64,000 bases of DNA from Lachnospiraceae bacterium (GCA_910575475.1 CAJTGD010000010.1:103897-167896); one strand, 5' to 3'; counted from the stretch's first letter, positions 52,675-62,155 are shown. Notes: generated from the sequence alone by a model not told the origin. Program-made: numbers and translations.

Positions 52675-54873
52675 TTATTTTTCATAATCCAGCCGCTGTT
52701 TTGCCACAAGCTCCGCAAAAAAGCCGTTTAATGCTATCAGTTCCTCATACTTCCCATCCTCGACGACCTTTCCCTTGTCAAGCACGATAATCCTGTCACA
52801 CTGCTTTATCGTGGAGAGCCTGTGTGCGATGACGATTCTGGTACATTTCAGTTTATCAAGCGATTCCGACACCTTTTTCTGTGTCAGGTTATCCAGCGCC
52901 GAAGTTGCCTCATCAAACATCAGAATCCTCGGCTTAGGCGCAACTGCCCTTGCAATCATAAGCCGCTGTCTTTGTCCTCCGGAAACGCCGCCGCTTCCCT
53001 CGGAAATCATGGTAAACATCCCCATCGGCATATTCCGAATGTCCTCCGCTATCCCTGCAAGCTCCGCCGCCTCCCATGCCTCGTCCATGCTAAGATGCGG
53101 GGCGGAAATCGTGATATTCGAGTATATATCCCCCGAAAACAGCTTTCCGTCCTGCAGCACAACCCCGATTTTCTGCCGCAGGGATTTTAAGTCCACTGTG
53201 GAAATATCCTTCCCGTCAAAGTAGACTGCGCCCTTCTGCGGTTTCTCAAAACCGAGCAGCAGACGCATCAGCGTGGTTTTTCCGCACCCTGTTGTCCCGA
53301 CGACTGCCACATACTGCCCCGGACGGATTTTCAGCGAAAGGTTATCCAGCACGAGGGGCATATGCTCACTGTACCGGAATGACACGTTGTTTAACTCGAT
53401 TCCGCCCGATATGCGTGTAAGCACCTGCTTCCCTTCCGCTATCTCAGGCACCGCTTCAAGAACAGGCTTTGCCATATCCAAAATCGGCTTGATATTTGCC
53501 ACGCTCAGCGCAATGGACACCAGCGACATAAAAGCGCCGGAAACCATTCCGTAAGCCACATTGAAGGCGTAATAATCCGCCACCGATATATGCGACTCTA
53601 TCGCCGCATAATACATCGCATAAGTGCCAGCCAAGGAAATTGCCATTGATATGACACTGTTTATCTTCAAAAAGGTGGGCGGATTGTAGGTCAGCTCCGC
53701 CGATTTTGCATACAGGTTCCCCCATCTTGCAAAGACACGTTTTTCCGCACCGGACAGCTTAATCTTCTGTATACCGGAAATCATGGCATAGGTCATGCCG
53801 CTTTCCTTTGAGCCATACTCCATTTCCGTCTTGCTGATCTTCATCTGTAACAGCATGGAAAGGACGGAAAACACGATTGTTGCCACAATGACCATCAGCG
53901 CAGGGACAACCAGCGCAGGCGCATAGTTGAAAATCTGCGTGATATAGACCAGCGAAAATACGGCGGTCAGCCCTGTGGACAGTATCGTTGAAACAAGCAT
54001 CTGGCAAAGGGAGCCGATATACTGCGCACGGGAGCTTAGCTCGCCGGAGCTGTACTGCTTAAAAAAATCCGCAGGCAGGGATATAATCCGCATCATGGCA
54101 GCCGCCTCCACCGCAAGGTTCATTTTTGTGCTGATTCTCCCGTTTATCAGACTTTTTGCCCCATTTATCATCATGCTGCTTATGGAAGTACATACCATAA
54201 AAACGGTAATCGCCACAAGGAGCCGCATACTTCCCGACTCGATCACGTCCGAGAAAAGCATATTGTTTAATCGTGGTGCAACCATTCCAAGTAAGGTTAC
54301 GGTAATCGTTGCCATGATCATCAGTACAAAATCAGCAGCCGAAAGCGTGTCCAGTATGTAGCGCACCAGGTCAGGTATTCCAAGTTTTTTCATGGGGAAG
54401 GGCTTGTAAAATGCAACCGCCTCCGCCTCAAACAAATCTTCATTCTTTCTCCCGATGCGGACGTGTTTCCCGCTGTCCGCATCAAAATAGCTGTAACCAG
54501 AAAGCCCCACCGGAATCAGCGCAACGATGCCCCCGTCCTTCTTTCTTGTACCGAGCATCGCCCCTGTAGCATCCTTATACCAGTCTTTGCTTAAACGGAC
54601 ACCCCTGCGCATAATCCCATAAGGGCGCATCAGGTATTCCAGCCTGTCATTGCTGTCTTTTATGCCCTCCGGTATTTCCCGGCTCTTTACATGGTAATAT
54701 TTCAGGATTTCCTCCATTGCATTTTGAAACTGCTCACTGCTGTCGTTCAAAGCGGCGGTTATTTTTCTTCCCACAACCGCCTGTGCCATTTTCGTAAAGG
54801 CATCTTCAAAGACTTCGTTATCATTCTGCTTCCTCTGTCTAATCTGCCCGTCAAACCAGCCCATGCCTTCCAC
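52675..54873 (-). CDS. NHLM-type ABC transporter without peptidase
   Basis: A 732-residue protein. The N-terminal 175 residues replace the C39 peptidase of its partner with an unassigned domain (ALNDSSEQFQNAMEEILKYY; GGIVALIPVGLSGYSYF). The membrane domain lies at about 185-450. The ATPase has Walker A VGTTGCGKTT, signature GVSGGQRQRLMIARA, Walker B ILMFDEATSALD and the switch IAHRLS. This is the layout of the second ABC protein of NHLM bacteriocin-export systems. It is expected to form a heteromeric exporter with the peptidase-bearing protein encoded 3 bases upstream. Its substrates would be the leader peptides encoded downstream. Confidence 0.85.
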   Translation of the reverse strand: MEGMGWFDGQIRQRKQNDNEVFEDAFTKMAQAVVGRKITAALNDSSEQFQNAMEEILKYYHVKSREIPEGIKDSNDRLEYLMRPYGIMRRGVRLSKDWYKDATGAMLGTRKKDGGIVALIPVGLSGYSYFDADSGKHVRIGRKNEDLFEAEAVAFYKPFPMKKLGIPDLVRYILDTLSAADFVLMIMATITVTLLGMVAPRLNNMLFSDVIESGSMRLLVAITVFMVCTSISSMMINGAKSLINGRISTKMNLAVEAAAMMRIISLPADFFKQYSSGELSSRAQYIGSLCQMLVSTILSTGLTAVFSLVYITQIFNYAPALVVPALMVIVATIVFSVLSMLLQMKISKTEMEYGSKESGMTYAMISGIQKIKLSGAEKRVFARWGNLYAKSAELTYNPPTFLKINSVISMAISLAGTYAMYYAAIESHISVADYYAFNVAYGMVSGAFMSLVSIALSVANIKPILDMAKPVLEAVPEIAEGKQVLTRISGGIELNNVSFRYSEHMPLVLDNLSLKIRPGQYVAVVGTTGCGKTTLMRLLLGFEKPQKGAVYFDGKDISTVDLKSLRQKIGVVLQDGKLFSGDIYSNITISAPHLSMDEAWEAAELAGIAEDIRNMPMGMFTMISEGSGGVSGGQRQRLMIARAVAPKPRILMFDEATSALDNLTQKKVSESLDKLKCTRIVIAHRLSTIKQCDRIIVLDKGKVVEDGKYEELIALNGFFAELVAKQRLDYEK

Positions 54874-54876
54874 CTC

Positions 54877-57063
54877 CTACTCACTCGTCACAAGCTGCGT
54901 ATATGCCCCGCCTTTTTCCATCAGTTCGTCATGTGTTCCTCGTTCTATGACAATTCCTTTTTCCATCACGATAATCTCATCACAGTCACGGATTGTTGAG
55001 AGCCTATGCGCCACCACGATACAGGTAATCCCACGTTTCTTTATAGATTCCACCACTTCATACTCCGTCTTGGCATCCAGTGCAGAAGTCGCTTCGTCAA
55101 GAATGATCATCGTCGGGTCCTGTGCAAGTACCCTCGCAATCTCCATGCGCTGCCTCTGACCACCGGAAAAATCCTTTCCGCCCTCCGTCAGCTTATAGTT
55201 ATATCCCTCGTCACGCTGCATGATGTCCTCATGGAGCTTTGCGTCATGCGCCGCCAAAATCATCTCATAATCCTCTATGGAGTTGTCCCACATTTTAATG
55301 TTATTTGCAATCGTGTCCTCGAATAAGATGGTGTCCTGATCCACCACCGCAAGGGAACCTGTAAATGCGCTTCTGTCTATTTCGCTGATTGCTTTTCCGT
55401 CAAAAAGAATTTCGCCGCTCCACGGCTTATACAGTCCGGAAATCAGTTTTGCAAGCGTGGACTTGCCACATCCCGATGTCCCGACAAAAGCCACCCTGCT
55501 GCCTGATTTTAATGTCAGATTGAAGTCCCTGATCAACGGCTCGGCAAGCCTTGAATATCCGAAAGTGACATTTTTCATTTCCACGCAGCCGGAGAGCTTG
55601 CTGTATTCTTCATCCTCCCTTACTTCGTCATTTTCATAGCTGACATCCGCAGGGTATTCCATGACGTCCTCGACACGCTCCATCTGTGTGCGCATTTCCT
55701 GCAAGGTTTGTCCGGCGCTGATTAAAGTTCCCGCCGGAGCCGTAAAGGAGCTTAGAAAGCCCTGAAATGCCATAATCATGCCTACCGTAAATTCCCCCTG
55801 CATGGTAAGGTACACGCCCATTACCAATACCGCCGTGCCTGCAAGGGAAGATACCAGAGTGGGAACCATGCCGAGATACTGGTTCAATCTCTCAAACTTT
55901 ACCCGCTGTGTGTTGACGCTTGCCTGATAGCCTGACCATTTTTCAAAAAAGCCGTTCTCCGCCCCGCTTGCCTTTATCGTTTCTATCATTTCAATGCCCG
56001 CAACCGTTGTCCCGGAAAGTTTTCCGGCATCACGCATCTGCACCCGTGTCAGGTTGATGCGTTTCTTGGACACGATATTGCTTACGACCATATTCATGAT
56101 GATTGACGTAATGCCAATCATGGTAAGCACCACGTTGTACCGCAGCATGACAACAAAATAAAAAATCATCATAGCAGTATTTAATAAAAGTGGCGCAAAA
56201 GTATTGACAAGGCTTCCCGCAATCTGCGCATTTGCGCCTTGCCGCTGCTTAATGTCCCCCGCCATGCGCTGTGAAAAAAATTCCATCGGCAGGCGCAGCA
56301 CCTTCCACATATAAGTGGTATTCCCGACCACCGCCATCTTACCATTGATGCGCAGGGAATACACCGCATTAATCCATGTGACGATGATCTGTATTACGCC
56401 CATTCCTGCCAGCGCAGCAAAATACGGGAGTACCCAGTCAGGATTTTTCCCTGACAGAAGACGGTCAAGGAAAATCCTTGAAAAAGCCGGATTGATAAGC
56501 CCCATAAGCGATGTGATAATGGAAGTCATTACCACGAAAGCAATGGCTGTGCCGGAGCCTTTTAGCCGCTTTTTTGCATATTCCATCATGCTTTTGGGCT
56601 TTCCGCCCGGCGCAAAGTTTTCCCCCGGCGCAAACATCAGGCATATTCCCGTAAAGGACTCGTCAAAGGTTTCCATAGACACGCTGTAACTGCCCTTTGC
56701 CGGATCATTCAGATACGCCTTGTTCCCCTTAAACCCATTCAGCACAACAAAGTGGTTAAAATTCCAGTGGATAATGCACGGGAATTTCCCTTCCCTTTTC
56801 AATGTTTCCGGCTCATAGCGGTATCCTTTTGCCCAAAGACCGTAGCTTCTTGCCGCCTTCAGCACGTTCCTCGCATTAGAGCCGTCCCTTGACACGCCAC
56901 AGTCTGCCCGCACCTGCTCCAGCGGAATCCATTTGCCGTAATATGCCAGTATCATCGTCAGTGAGGCAGCGCCACATTCCAGAGCCTCCATCTGCATGAC
57001 TACCGGAACCTTTGCCACCCCTTTTGTAACAGGCTGCTTTATTTTCACTTCTTTTTTTGCCAT
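54877..57063 (-). CDS. NHLM-type ABC exporter with C39 leader peptidase
   Basis: A 728-residue protein from ATG 57063 (GAGGTG 8 bases upstream). Residues 15-140 are a C39 peptidase: the catalytic Cys is C30 in MEALECGAASLTMILAYYG, the His lies in IIHWNFNHFVVLNG, and the Asp in YLNDPAKG. All three are present, so it should cut leaders after GG. Six membrane helices follow at about 160-440. The ATPase has VGTSGCGKST, DFSGGQRQRMEIARV, MIILDEATSALD and VAHRLS. This is the maturation-and-export core of the locus. Confidence 0.92.
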   Translation of the reverse strand: MAKKEVKIKQPVTKGVAKVPVVMQMEALECGAASLTMILAYYGKWIPLEQVRADCGVSRDGSNARNVLKAARSYGLWAKGYRYEPETLKREGKFPCIIHWNFNHFVVLNGFKGNKAYLNDPAKGSYSVSMETFDESFTGICLMFAPGENFAPGGKPKSMMEYAKKRLKGSGTAIAFVVMTSIITSLMGLINPAFSRIFLDRLLSGKNPDWVLPYFAALAGMGVIQIIVTWINAVYSLRINGKMAVVGNTTYMWKVLRLPMEFFSQRMAGDIKQRQGANAQIAGSLVNTFAPLLLNTAMMIFYFVVMLRYNVVLTMIGITSIIMNMVVSNIVSKKRINLTRVQMRDAGKLSGTTVAGIEMIETIKASGAENGFFEKWSGYQASVNTQRVKFERLNQYLGMVPTLVSSLAGTAVLVMGVYLTMQGEFTVGMIMAFQGFLSSFTAPAGTLISAGQTLQEMRTQMERVEDVMEYPADVSYENDEVREDEEYSKLSGCVEMKNVTFGYSRLAEPLIRDFNLTLKSGSRVAFVGTSGCGKSTLAKLISGLYKPWSGEILFDGKAISEIDRSAFTGSLAVVDQDTILFEDTIANNIKMWDNSIEDYEMILAAHDAKLHEDIMQRDEGYNYKLTEGGKDFSGGQRQRMEIARVLAQDPTMIILDEATSALDAKTEYEVVESIKKRGITCIVVAHRLSTIRDCDEIIVMEKGIVIERGTHDELMEKGGAYTQLVTSE

Positions 57064-57073
57064 GTGACACACC

Positions 57074-57547
57074 TCAATTCAAGATAAAGGACATCGGAGA
57101 TACGCTCTCCACCCGGATCTGCACTTCATAAACGCCGTCGCCCACGGGAGCCTGCGCCTTTATGACATATACCCAATCGCCTTCTGCAAGCCCTCCCAAA
57201 TAAAGCGCATAGGAATCCATATCCCCCGTCACTTCCACGGGGACAGCTTCCATATCCGTCACTGTCCCCTGCTTTCCGTCCACGGTTATCTCCATTCCAG
57301 TCTGCACAGCCGAAATGTCCGACTCTTTTACATAGCAGGTAACGACTCCGTCCCTGCACTCCCCCGCCGCCTTTACCACCGTATCAATATGACCGAATAT
57401 CCCCCATACGCATACTCCCACCAGAAAAATGATAACTGCCGTGAGTACCGTCCATACACTCGGACTGGACACCCGTATGTAATCATTTAACTGCTCCGGT
57501 GAAGATACCCTGTCTAAACTTTTCTTCCTGAATAACTGCCCGCTCAT
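57074..57547 (-). CDS. HlyD-like accessory protein of the NHLM exporter
   Basis: A 157-residue protein. ATG 57547 is preceded by GGAGAGAAGGAA; the frame opens further upstream without a ribosome site. An N-terminal cytoplasmic part (FRKKSLDRVSSPEQLNDYIR) is typical of NHLM secretion proteins. One membrane segment follows (VWTVLTAVIIFLVGVCVWGI), then a small extracytoplasmic beta-domain (VKAAGECRDGVVTCYVKESD). It is much shorter than full HlyD/MFP proteins because the coiled-coil hairpin is missing. It probably links the exporter to the cell surface. Located 10 bases before the exporter gene. Confidence 0.8.
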   Translation of the reverse strand: MSGQLFRKKSLDRVSSPEQLNDYIRVSSPSVWTVLTAVIIFLVGVCVWGIFGHIDTVVKAAGECRDGVVTCYVKESDISAVQTGMEITVDGKQGTVTDMEAVPVEVTGDMDSYALYLGGLAEGDWVYVIKAQAPVGDGVYEVQIRVESVSPMSFILN

Positions 57548-57583
57548 TTCCTTCTCTCCAATCTGCATTTACAATGGTAAACC

Positions 57584-58060
57584 TTACCATGCCATCAGTT
57601 TCTTTAATTCACGCAGCGCCTTTGTGTGCATGATTTTGGCATTTGCATAGGACATCTGCATTTTTTCCGCTGTCTGTTTCAATGTATACCCCGAATAATA
57701 ATGCAGGATAATAAGGTCACGTTTCCGCTGCTCCAACTGTTCCAGTGCTTCCGCAAGCTCATCCAGCGTTTCCTTTTTCAAAACATCCTCAAATCCCTCC
57801 TCTGTGTACTCCAGTATCTCCGGCAGTTCACAGACAATCTTATGTGCCTTGAAATAGTCAATGACCGTATTTCTCGTAATTATATAGATCCATGTGGATA
57901 TGGATGCCTTTTTCCTATCAAATGAACTGATATTTTGATACACTTTTACGAAAATAGAAGATACCAAATCTTCAACCTCCTGCTGGTTTTGTATCTTCCC
58001 TTTCACATACCGTCTAACCTTATCCACATACTCTATATAAATCTGCTCCCTGTCCGGCAT
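57584..58060 (-). CDS. RNA polymerase sigma factor, ECF-like
   Basis: A 158-residue sigma-70-type factor with regions 2 and 4 only. Region 2: VRRYVKGKIQNQQEVEDLVS, IFVKVYQNISSFD, then STWIYIITRNTVIDYFK. Region 4: LEQLEQRKRDLIILHYYSGY, then the HTH LKQTAEKMQMSYANAKIMHT. It is the first gene of the export series on the minus strand, downstream of a LytTR-type promoter. No classical transmembrane anti-sigma factor lies beside it. The STAS and phosphatase-kinase genes further down could provide control. It may drive the precursor genes. Confidence 0.88.
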   Translation of the reverse strand: MPDREQIYIEYVDKVRRYVKGKIQNQQEVEDLVSSIFVKVYQNISSFDRKKASISTWIYIITRNTVIDYFKAHKIVCELPEILEYTEEGFEDVLKKETLDELAEALEQLEQRKRDLIILHYYSGYTLKQTAEKMQMSYANAKIMHTKALRELKKLMAW

Positions 58061-58145
58061 TAGAAATCACCTGCCTTCAAAATCGTCTGCACCAAAATAT
58101 TGATGGCGTGTTTTTTGCGTTCCAAAATGTGACACAATTTTTCGC

Positions 58146-58212
58146 ATTATCCATTTTTTTCTTACAAAAATCAATATATCTGTCCTAATCCATGCAAAAA
58201 ACGACCTAACTC
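58146..58212 (-). promoter_or_regulatory. LytTR-type promoter of the sigma-led export operon
   Basis: On the minus strand GAGTTAGGTC (58212-58203) and GGATTAGGAC (58191-58182) are direct repeats exactly 21 bp apart, two helical turns, as LytTR-domain regulators require. About 31 bases after the second, ATAATGC with the -10 box GATAAT (58151-58146) follows. The promoter at 63300-63371 has the same design. Confidence 0.6.
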
Positions 58213-58222
58213 AAAATCAGAT

Positions 58223-58251
58223 TTTACTTTTCGCCTTTTTTCGACTATAAT
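58223..58251 (+). promoter_or_regulatory. Promoter of the LytTR response-regulator gene
   Basis: TTTACT (58223-58228), a 17-base spacer and TATAAT (58246-58251), 32 bases before the start codon. The divergent LytTR repeats lie just upstream of the -35 box, so one regulator could act on both directions. Confidence 0.65.
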
Positions 58252-58282
58252 AGAGTTATTCTGTTAGAGAGGAATGATTATT

Positions 58283-59002
58283 TTGTACCGTATGGCCATT
58301 TGTGATGATGACAGACGTTTTGCCGATGAGTTTCATAAGAAAGTTAATAAGGTGCTTGCATTAAAAAACATAGATGCCGAAACAGAAGAATTTTATGATA
58401 CCGCTTCTTTTCTGGAAAGAATCAATAAAGGAATTGTTTTTGACTTGGTTTTTCTTGATATTCTTTTAGATAACGAGAACGGATACTCCTTCGCAAAACA
58501 GATACGCAGACAGAATATTCCGATAGATATTGTTTTTATTACTGTTACACAGGATTATGCCATAGCGGGTTATGATGTTGCGCCAATCCTTTATCTGCTG
58601 AAGCCAATTGAAGATGCGAAGCTCCGGTATGCTTTTGATATTTTTCTGAAAAGGCATATGCCGAGTCAGGTTCTTCTGAATTTATCCGGTGAAATCCTTT
58701 CACTTAATATAGCCGATATTTTATACTGTGAGGTCTATGGACATATGACGTGCCTTCATTTAGCCTCCGGGGAAACCAGAGAACTCCGTTGTTCGCTGAA
58801 TAAGCTGGCGCAGCAGCTCCCGTCCTCTGTCTTTGCCCGCTCCCACCAAAGTTATCTGATCAATATGGAGCATATTGACAGCATTACCCGTTACGAGCTT
58901 ACCCTGAGTACCGGAAAGATACTTCCAATCAGCCAGTCAAGGTATCTGGAACTGCAAAACAGCTTTTTACTGTATGCCAGCCAGCAAAAAATCCGGATAT
59001 AG
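58283..59002 (+). CDS. Response regulator with LytTR DNA-binding domain
   Basis: About 239 residues. The receiver has the acidic pocket ICDDDRRFADEF, the phospho-acceptor Asp in LVFLDILLDNENGY and Lys in YLLKPIED. The LytTR domain follows (LNIADILYCEVYGHMTCLHL; ARSHQSYLINMEHIDSI; LPISQSRYLELQ). I prefer the TTG start at 58283 (MYRMAICDDD, the usual family start, GAGAGG 10 bases upstream) to the ATG at 58274, which lies directly on the ribosome site. Its partner kinase gene converges from the other strand. It is the likely binder of the 21-bp-spaced repeats. Confidence 0.88.
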   Translation: MYRMAICDDDRRFADEFHKKVNKVLALKNIDAETEEFYDTASFLERINKGIVFDLVFLDILLDNENGYSFAKQIRRQNIPIDIVFITVTQDYAIAGYDVAPILYLLKPIEDAKLRYAFDIFLKRHMPSQVLLNLSGEILSLNIADILYCEVYGHMTCLHLASGETRELRCSLNKLAQQLPSSVFARSHQSYLINMEHIDSITRYELTLSTGKILPISQSRYLELQNSFLLYASQQKIRI

Positions 59003-59035
59003 CCTGTACCATACCCGGATTCTGCTTTCCTTATC

Positions 59036-60784
59036 TTATTCCGGCAGACAGAGGTTTGTCCGCACTGTAAATCTGCCCGGCTCACGTTCAATCTGAATGA
59101 TGCTCGCATATTTCTCCGCCACCGCTCTCATGGCATCCAGACCAAACCCATGATTTTTTCGGTCATCTTTTACCGTTATCTGCCCATCTTCCGTAATTTC
59201 TTTTCTGTCAACGCTGTTTTCACACTCGATGAACAGAAATTTCTGCTTTTTCCGAATTTCCAGTCTGATATAAGCCCTTTCCCGATTCTCCATGCGCATA
59301 CACGCCTCCATTGCATTTTCAAGCATATTGGAAAGAAGGACGCTTAAATCCACATTATCCGCTTCCAGCTCATAGGGTACATGGATATGGCACTGTACGT
59401 CAATTCCACTTTTCTTTGCCTGATTCAGCCGTATGCCCACAATGGAACTTAACACGATGTTTTCGCTGTAAGTCATTTTCATATACTGATCCGCTTCCTT
59501 TATCACTTTCTCAATATAGCTTTTTGCTTCATCTGCTTCCTGCGTCATCAGCAGGGAATACAACGTCTGCATATGGTGCTTTACCTCGTGGTTTCTTCTC
59601 CGGGAATCCTCGTCCACCTGCATGACCAGCTCATAATTTTCCCTCGCAAAGCTGCTGTGTTCCAAGAGTCTTGTTTTCTTCCGCCATTCCGACAGCCGCC
59701 ACTGCACAAACTGCACAACCGTCAAAAGTGTAATGATGTAAATGATAACTGAGGAAACCAGCTTTACAAGCGGGACAAAATGACCGAAAGATACGGAATT
59801 TACGATTGACGGGAAATAAGATGTTATCCCTCTTGTAAGTTCAGTGGACTGCTGTACTGTGGTAATGAATAAGCCTGTCAAGCCAAACAACAATGCCTGA
59901 ACAAGCGGAAACTTTCTCTGCCTCTTTCTGCTTTCCCATACCTCAAATACCAGAATAGTTATTGCACAGATAATCAGCATCAGCATTTCTATTGTACCCA
60001 CATCCATCGGCAGCATCCTGTTAATCTGTTCCTGCAATCCGCTGTAAAATCCCATCACGGACTGACAGGCATATGCAGTAAAAGAAACAGCATAAACAAA
60101 AAACAAGATAATCAGTTTCGGGCTGAAATGACAGTGAAGCATGGAAATCATAAAAAAGACTGCCAGTACCAATGTCATGCCACCCAAAAACACCAGCCAG
60201 AGCATCGGCTTGACGGTATCTGCGGTTGCTGCGGCATATAGCGTATTCTCACTTAATAAATTCGGTGTCACCGGATTGCGCCACTCTGCATTTTCCGGGA
60301 AGTAAGTAATCAGCGTCAGCTCACTTCCCTGATACTCATCCGGCATATTTATCGTCACGCTTCTAAACTCCTCTGGAATATCCGCATCACGAACCAACAG
60401 ATAACCGGCAGAGTCCCGTTCTGTTGTCTGAAAGTCGCTATACAGCAGCGTGTCATTCAAAAATACCTCTATCCCGCACTGCATATTTTCCATCTCTATT
60501 TCTGCACTTTGCAGATACTCCGTCACGATTCTGCTTTCTTTGACTGCATCGTATGGCTCGTTTGATAAAGTGTAGCTGTATTCATCAATGTACTGTGGGC
60601 TGACTTTCTTTGCTTCCCCCTGTGCTGTCCGTACCTCATACTTCCAGCCAAAATCTACTGATTCCAAATCTTGAAGATATATATTTTGAAATCCTGCTCT
60701 GTCAATGGCATGGAATGTTCCTGCCACCAGACATACCGCCGCAAATACAAACAGTATTCCCAATAAAGATGCTTTCTTTCTCAT
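59036..60784 (-). CDS. Sensor histidine kinase, 7TM-DISM type with GHKL ATPase
   Basis: A 582-residue kinase. After one membrane segment comes an extracytoplasmic beta-rich domain (about 30-190, with GIEVFLNDTLLYSDF), then seven membrane segments (about 195-390), as in 7TMR-DISM receptors. The phospho-accepting His lies in RRNHEVKHHMQTLYSLLM, the pattern of AgrC/LytS-like kinases. The ATPase has LSNMLENAMEACMRM and NHGFGLDAMRAV. It should phosphorylate the LytTR regulator encoded next to it in convergent orientation. The ligand, perhaps a secreted peptide of the locus, is unknown. Confidence 0.85.
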   Translation of the reverse strand: MRKKASLLGILFVFAAVCLVAGTFHAIDRAGFQNIYLQDLESVDFGWKYEVRTAQGEAKKVSPQYIDEYSYTLSNEPYDAVKESRIVTEYLQSAEIEMENMQCGIEVFLNDTLLYSDFQTTERDSAGYLLVRDADIPEEFRSVTINMPDEYQGSELTLITYFPENAEWRNPVTPNLLSENTLYAAATADTVKPMLWLVFLGGMTLVLAVFFMISMLHCHFSPKLIILFFVYAVSFTAYACQSVMGFYSGLQEQINRMLPMDVGTIEMLMLIICAITILVFEVWESRKRQRKFPLVQALLFGLTGLFITTVQQSTELTRGITSYFPSIVNSVSFGHFVPLVKLVSSVIIYIITLLTVVQFVQWRLSEWRKKTRLLEHSSFARENYELVMQVDEDSRRRNHEVKHHMQTLYSLLMTQEADEAKSYIEKVIKEADQYMKMTYSENIVLSSIVGIRLNQAKKSGIDVQCHIHVPYELEADNVDLSVLLSNMLENAMEACMRMENRERAYIRLEIRKKQKFLFIECENSVDRKEITEDGQITVKDDRKNHGFGLDAMRAVAEKYASIIQIEREPGRFTVRTNLCLPE

Positions 60785-60821
60785 TTTGATATGCCCTTCT
60801 TTTTTATAAATCTGTTATTTC

Positions 60822-60881
60822 ATTATATAGCGACAATATCAAATTCAGGGGATAAAATCAACTGCTTTGTCCTAACTCAAA
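60822..60881 (-). promoter_or_regulatory. Promoter region of the kinase gene with LytTR half-site
   Basis: TATAAT (60827-60822) lies 38 bases before the kinase start. Further upstream GAGTTAGGAC occurs inside an 11-base motif (CCTAACTCAAA on the plus strand, 60871-60881) that is also found at 58205-58215. No second repeat is present 21 bp away, so this is at best a half-site. Confidence 0.4.
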
Positions 60882-60900
60882 CATTTGACGGCATAAGTAA

Positions 60901-60938
60901 AAAAGCCGGATAACTTTTTCATAAGTTGTCCGACTTTT
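60901..60938 (-). terminator. Intrinsic terminator of the four-gene operon
   Basis: AAAAGTCGGACAACTT pairs with AAGTTATCCGGCTTTT on the minus strand, followed by further T. It begins 22 bases after the stop of the last gene of the unknown operon. Confidence 0.85.
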
Positions 60939-60959
60939 AAGGGAGCTGTACCAATTATC

Positions 60960-61592
60960 TTATCCGTTCAATAAGTGCGCTATTATTTTATAGCAGTTCC
61001 CAAGAAAATGAAGCAGCTCTACCCCATAAAAGGCACCGTCCTTTCCAATTCCATAATTTGGGTTTCTCTGAATGTCACCGAAAAATCTCCCATCCGGTAT
61101 CATTTCTTCGTTCCTGTTTAATTCATAAAACTTATCCCAGATCTTTTTATGCTCATCACGAAAGCTCAGCAACTGCGAATCCTTCGTTCCTTTGTGCATA
61201 AGCTGCGGAATATAACCCTCCAGTATTTTCAGCAGTTCCCCAATGTCCGTTATCTGTCCTTTGGGCAATGACTCCACACCCATCATCTTCATCTGTTCCA
61301 ATACCATACAGCGGTATAATTGATACCTTATATTGCAATACTCATACAGCACAAATTGCCCATCTCTCCCAACGCCATAATCCTGATTTTTTCCCTGACC
61401 ATCCGGCTGAAAAAAGTCCGCATCCTGAATATCCGCATATTTCTGTAATTCTGCATAATATGCCGACTTCCAGAGTTCCATATCCCCTGCATCTAAAGAA
61501 TACACTGTATTCCTGTCGTTTTTTCCCGACAGGCGGGCATAATATTTCTCAAACATTTCCGCACACTTATAGAGTAGTTCTTTTTTATCCAT
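60960..61592 (-). CDS. Unknown protein A, last gene of the four-gene operon
   Basis: A 210-residue soluble protein starting at ATG 61592 (GGAAAGGAT upstream; 1 base after the previous stop). It is mostly helical and rich in aromatic residues: LLYKCAEMFEKYYARL, YYAELQKYADIQDADFF, then CNIRYQLYRCMVLEQMKMMG. Two similar short motifs occur, KNQDYGVGRDGQF and NPNYGIGKDGAF, each followed by a helix, which suggests an internal duplication. No family is recognised. It has no signal peptide or membrane helix. Confidence 0.6.
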   Translation of the reverse strand: MDKKELLYKCAEMFEKYYARLSGKNDRNTVYSLDAGDMELWKSAYYAELQKYADIQDADFFQPDGQGKNQDYGVGRDGQFVLYEYCNIRYQLYRCMVLEQMKMMGVESLPKGQITDIGELLKILEGYIPQLMHKGTKDSQLLSFRDEHKKIWDKFYELNRNEEMIPDGRFFGDIQRNPNYGIGKDGAFYGVELLHFLGNCYKIIAHLLNG

Positions 61593-61593
61593 G

Positions 61594-62154
61594 CTATCCT
61601 TTCCTTCTTTCAAAAAATTCATTTTGTTCTTCATTCAACATGGCAAACTTGGATATTACCCCGACATTTTCTCCATTTATGACAGCCAGTGTCATCATAA
61701 TGCCCAAATGCCATGCATTCAGCAATGCTTTACGAACCGTACATATATTTTCTACAGTTTCCCGTGAATCTTCTGCAAATACAGTGTCGCACAGTCCCAC
61801 GGGCTGCAAGGGTCCGTCTGCATTGTATGTAAACGCCATCATATGCAGCGCTGCTGTTTCACATTTTTCAGGCAATAAAACGCTTCCTTTTACCTGAAAA
61901 GCAGTTTCCTCTTTATTCTCCAAAATATCGGTTATTGAAAAAGAGAGTTTTTCACCGCCCGCAATGGTATTTATCGTTTTATCCGGATATTTCCCTTCCA
62001 AAATGACTGCGGTAAATTCCTGTTCTTTCTGATTGGGGGCATCTATGGTCTTTTGCTTTTCCGGTTGTTCAAAAACCTCTTTTGCCATTTCAAACATACA
62101 TTTAATTTCTGCATTGGTAGACGCCCTTTTTGTCCCATTTATATACCGAGCCAT
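61594..62154 (-). CDS. Unknown protein B of the four-gene operon
   Basis: A 186-residue soluble protein, GGGAG before ATG 62154, starting 1 base after the preceding stop. After a short helical start (STNAEIKCMFEMAKEVF) it looks like an alpha/beta protein with a beta-rich middle (EFTAVILEGKYP; LSFSITDILENKEETAFQVK) and ends in a long helix (RKALLNAWHLGIMMTLAVIN). No catalytic motif or family is recognised. Tight packing with both neighbours suggests a complex. Confidence 0.6.
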   Translation of the reverse strand: MARYINGTKRASTNAEIKCMFEMAKEVFEQPEKQKTIDAPNQKEQEFTAVILEGKYPDKTINTIAGGEKLSFSITDILENKEETAFQVKGSVLLPEKCETAALHMMAFTYNADGPLQPVGLCDTVFAEDSRETVENICTVRKALLNAWHLGIMMTLAVINGENVGVISKFAMLNEEQNEFFERRKG

Positions 62155-62155
62155 T

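Noticed and set aside
58223..58251. Promoter of the LytTR gene as a sigma-ECF target
   Set aside because: The -35 and -10 hexamers with 17-base spacing match the housekeeping sigma factor, so there is no reason to invoke the local ECF-like factor.
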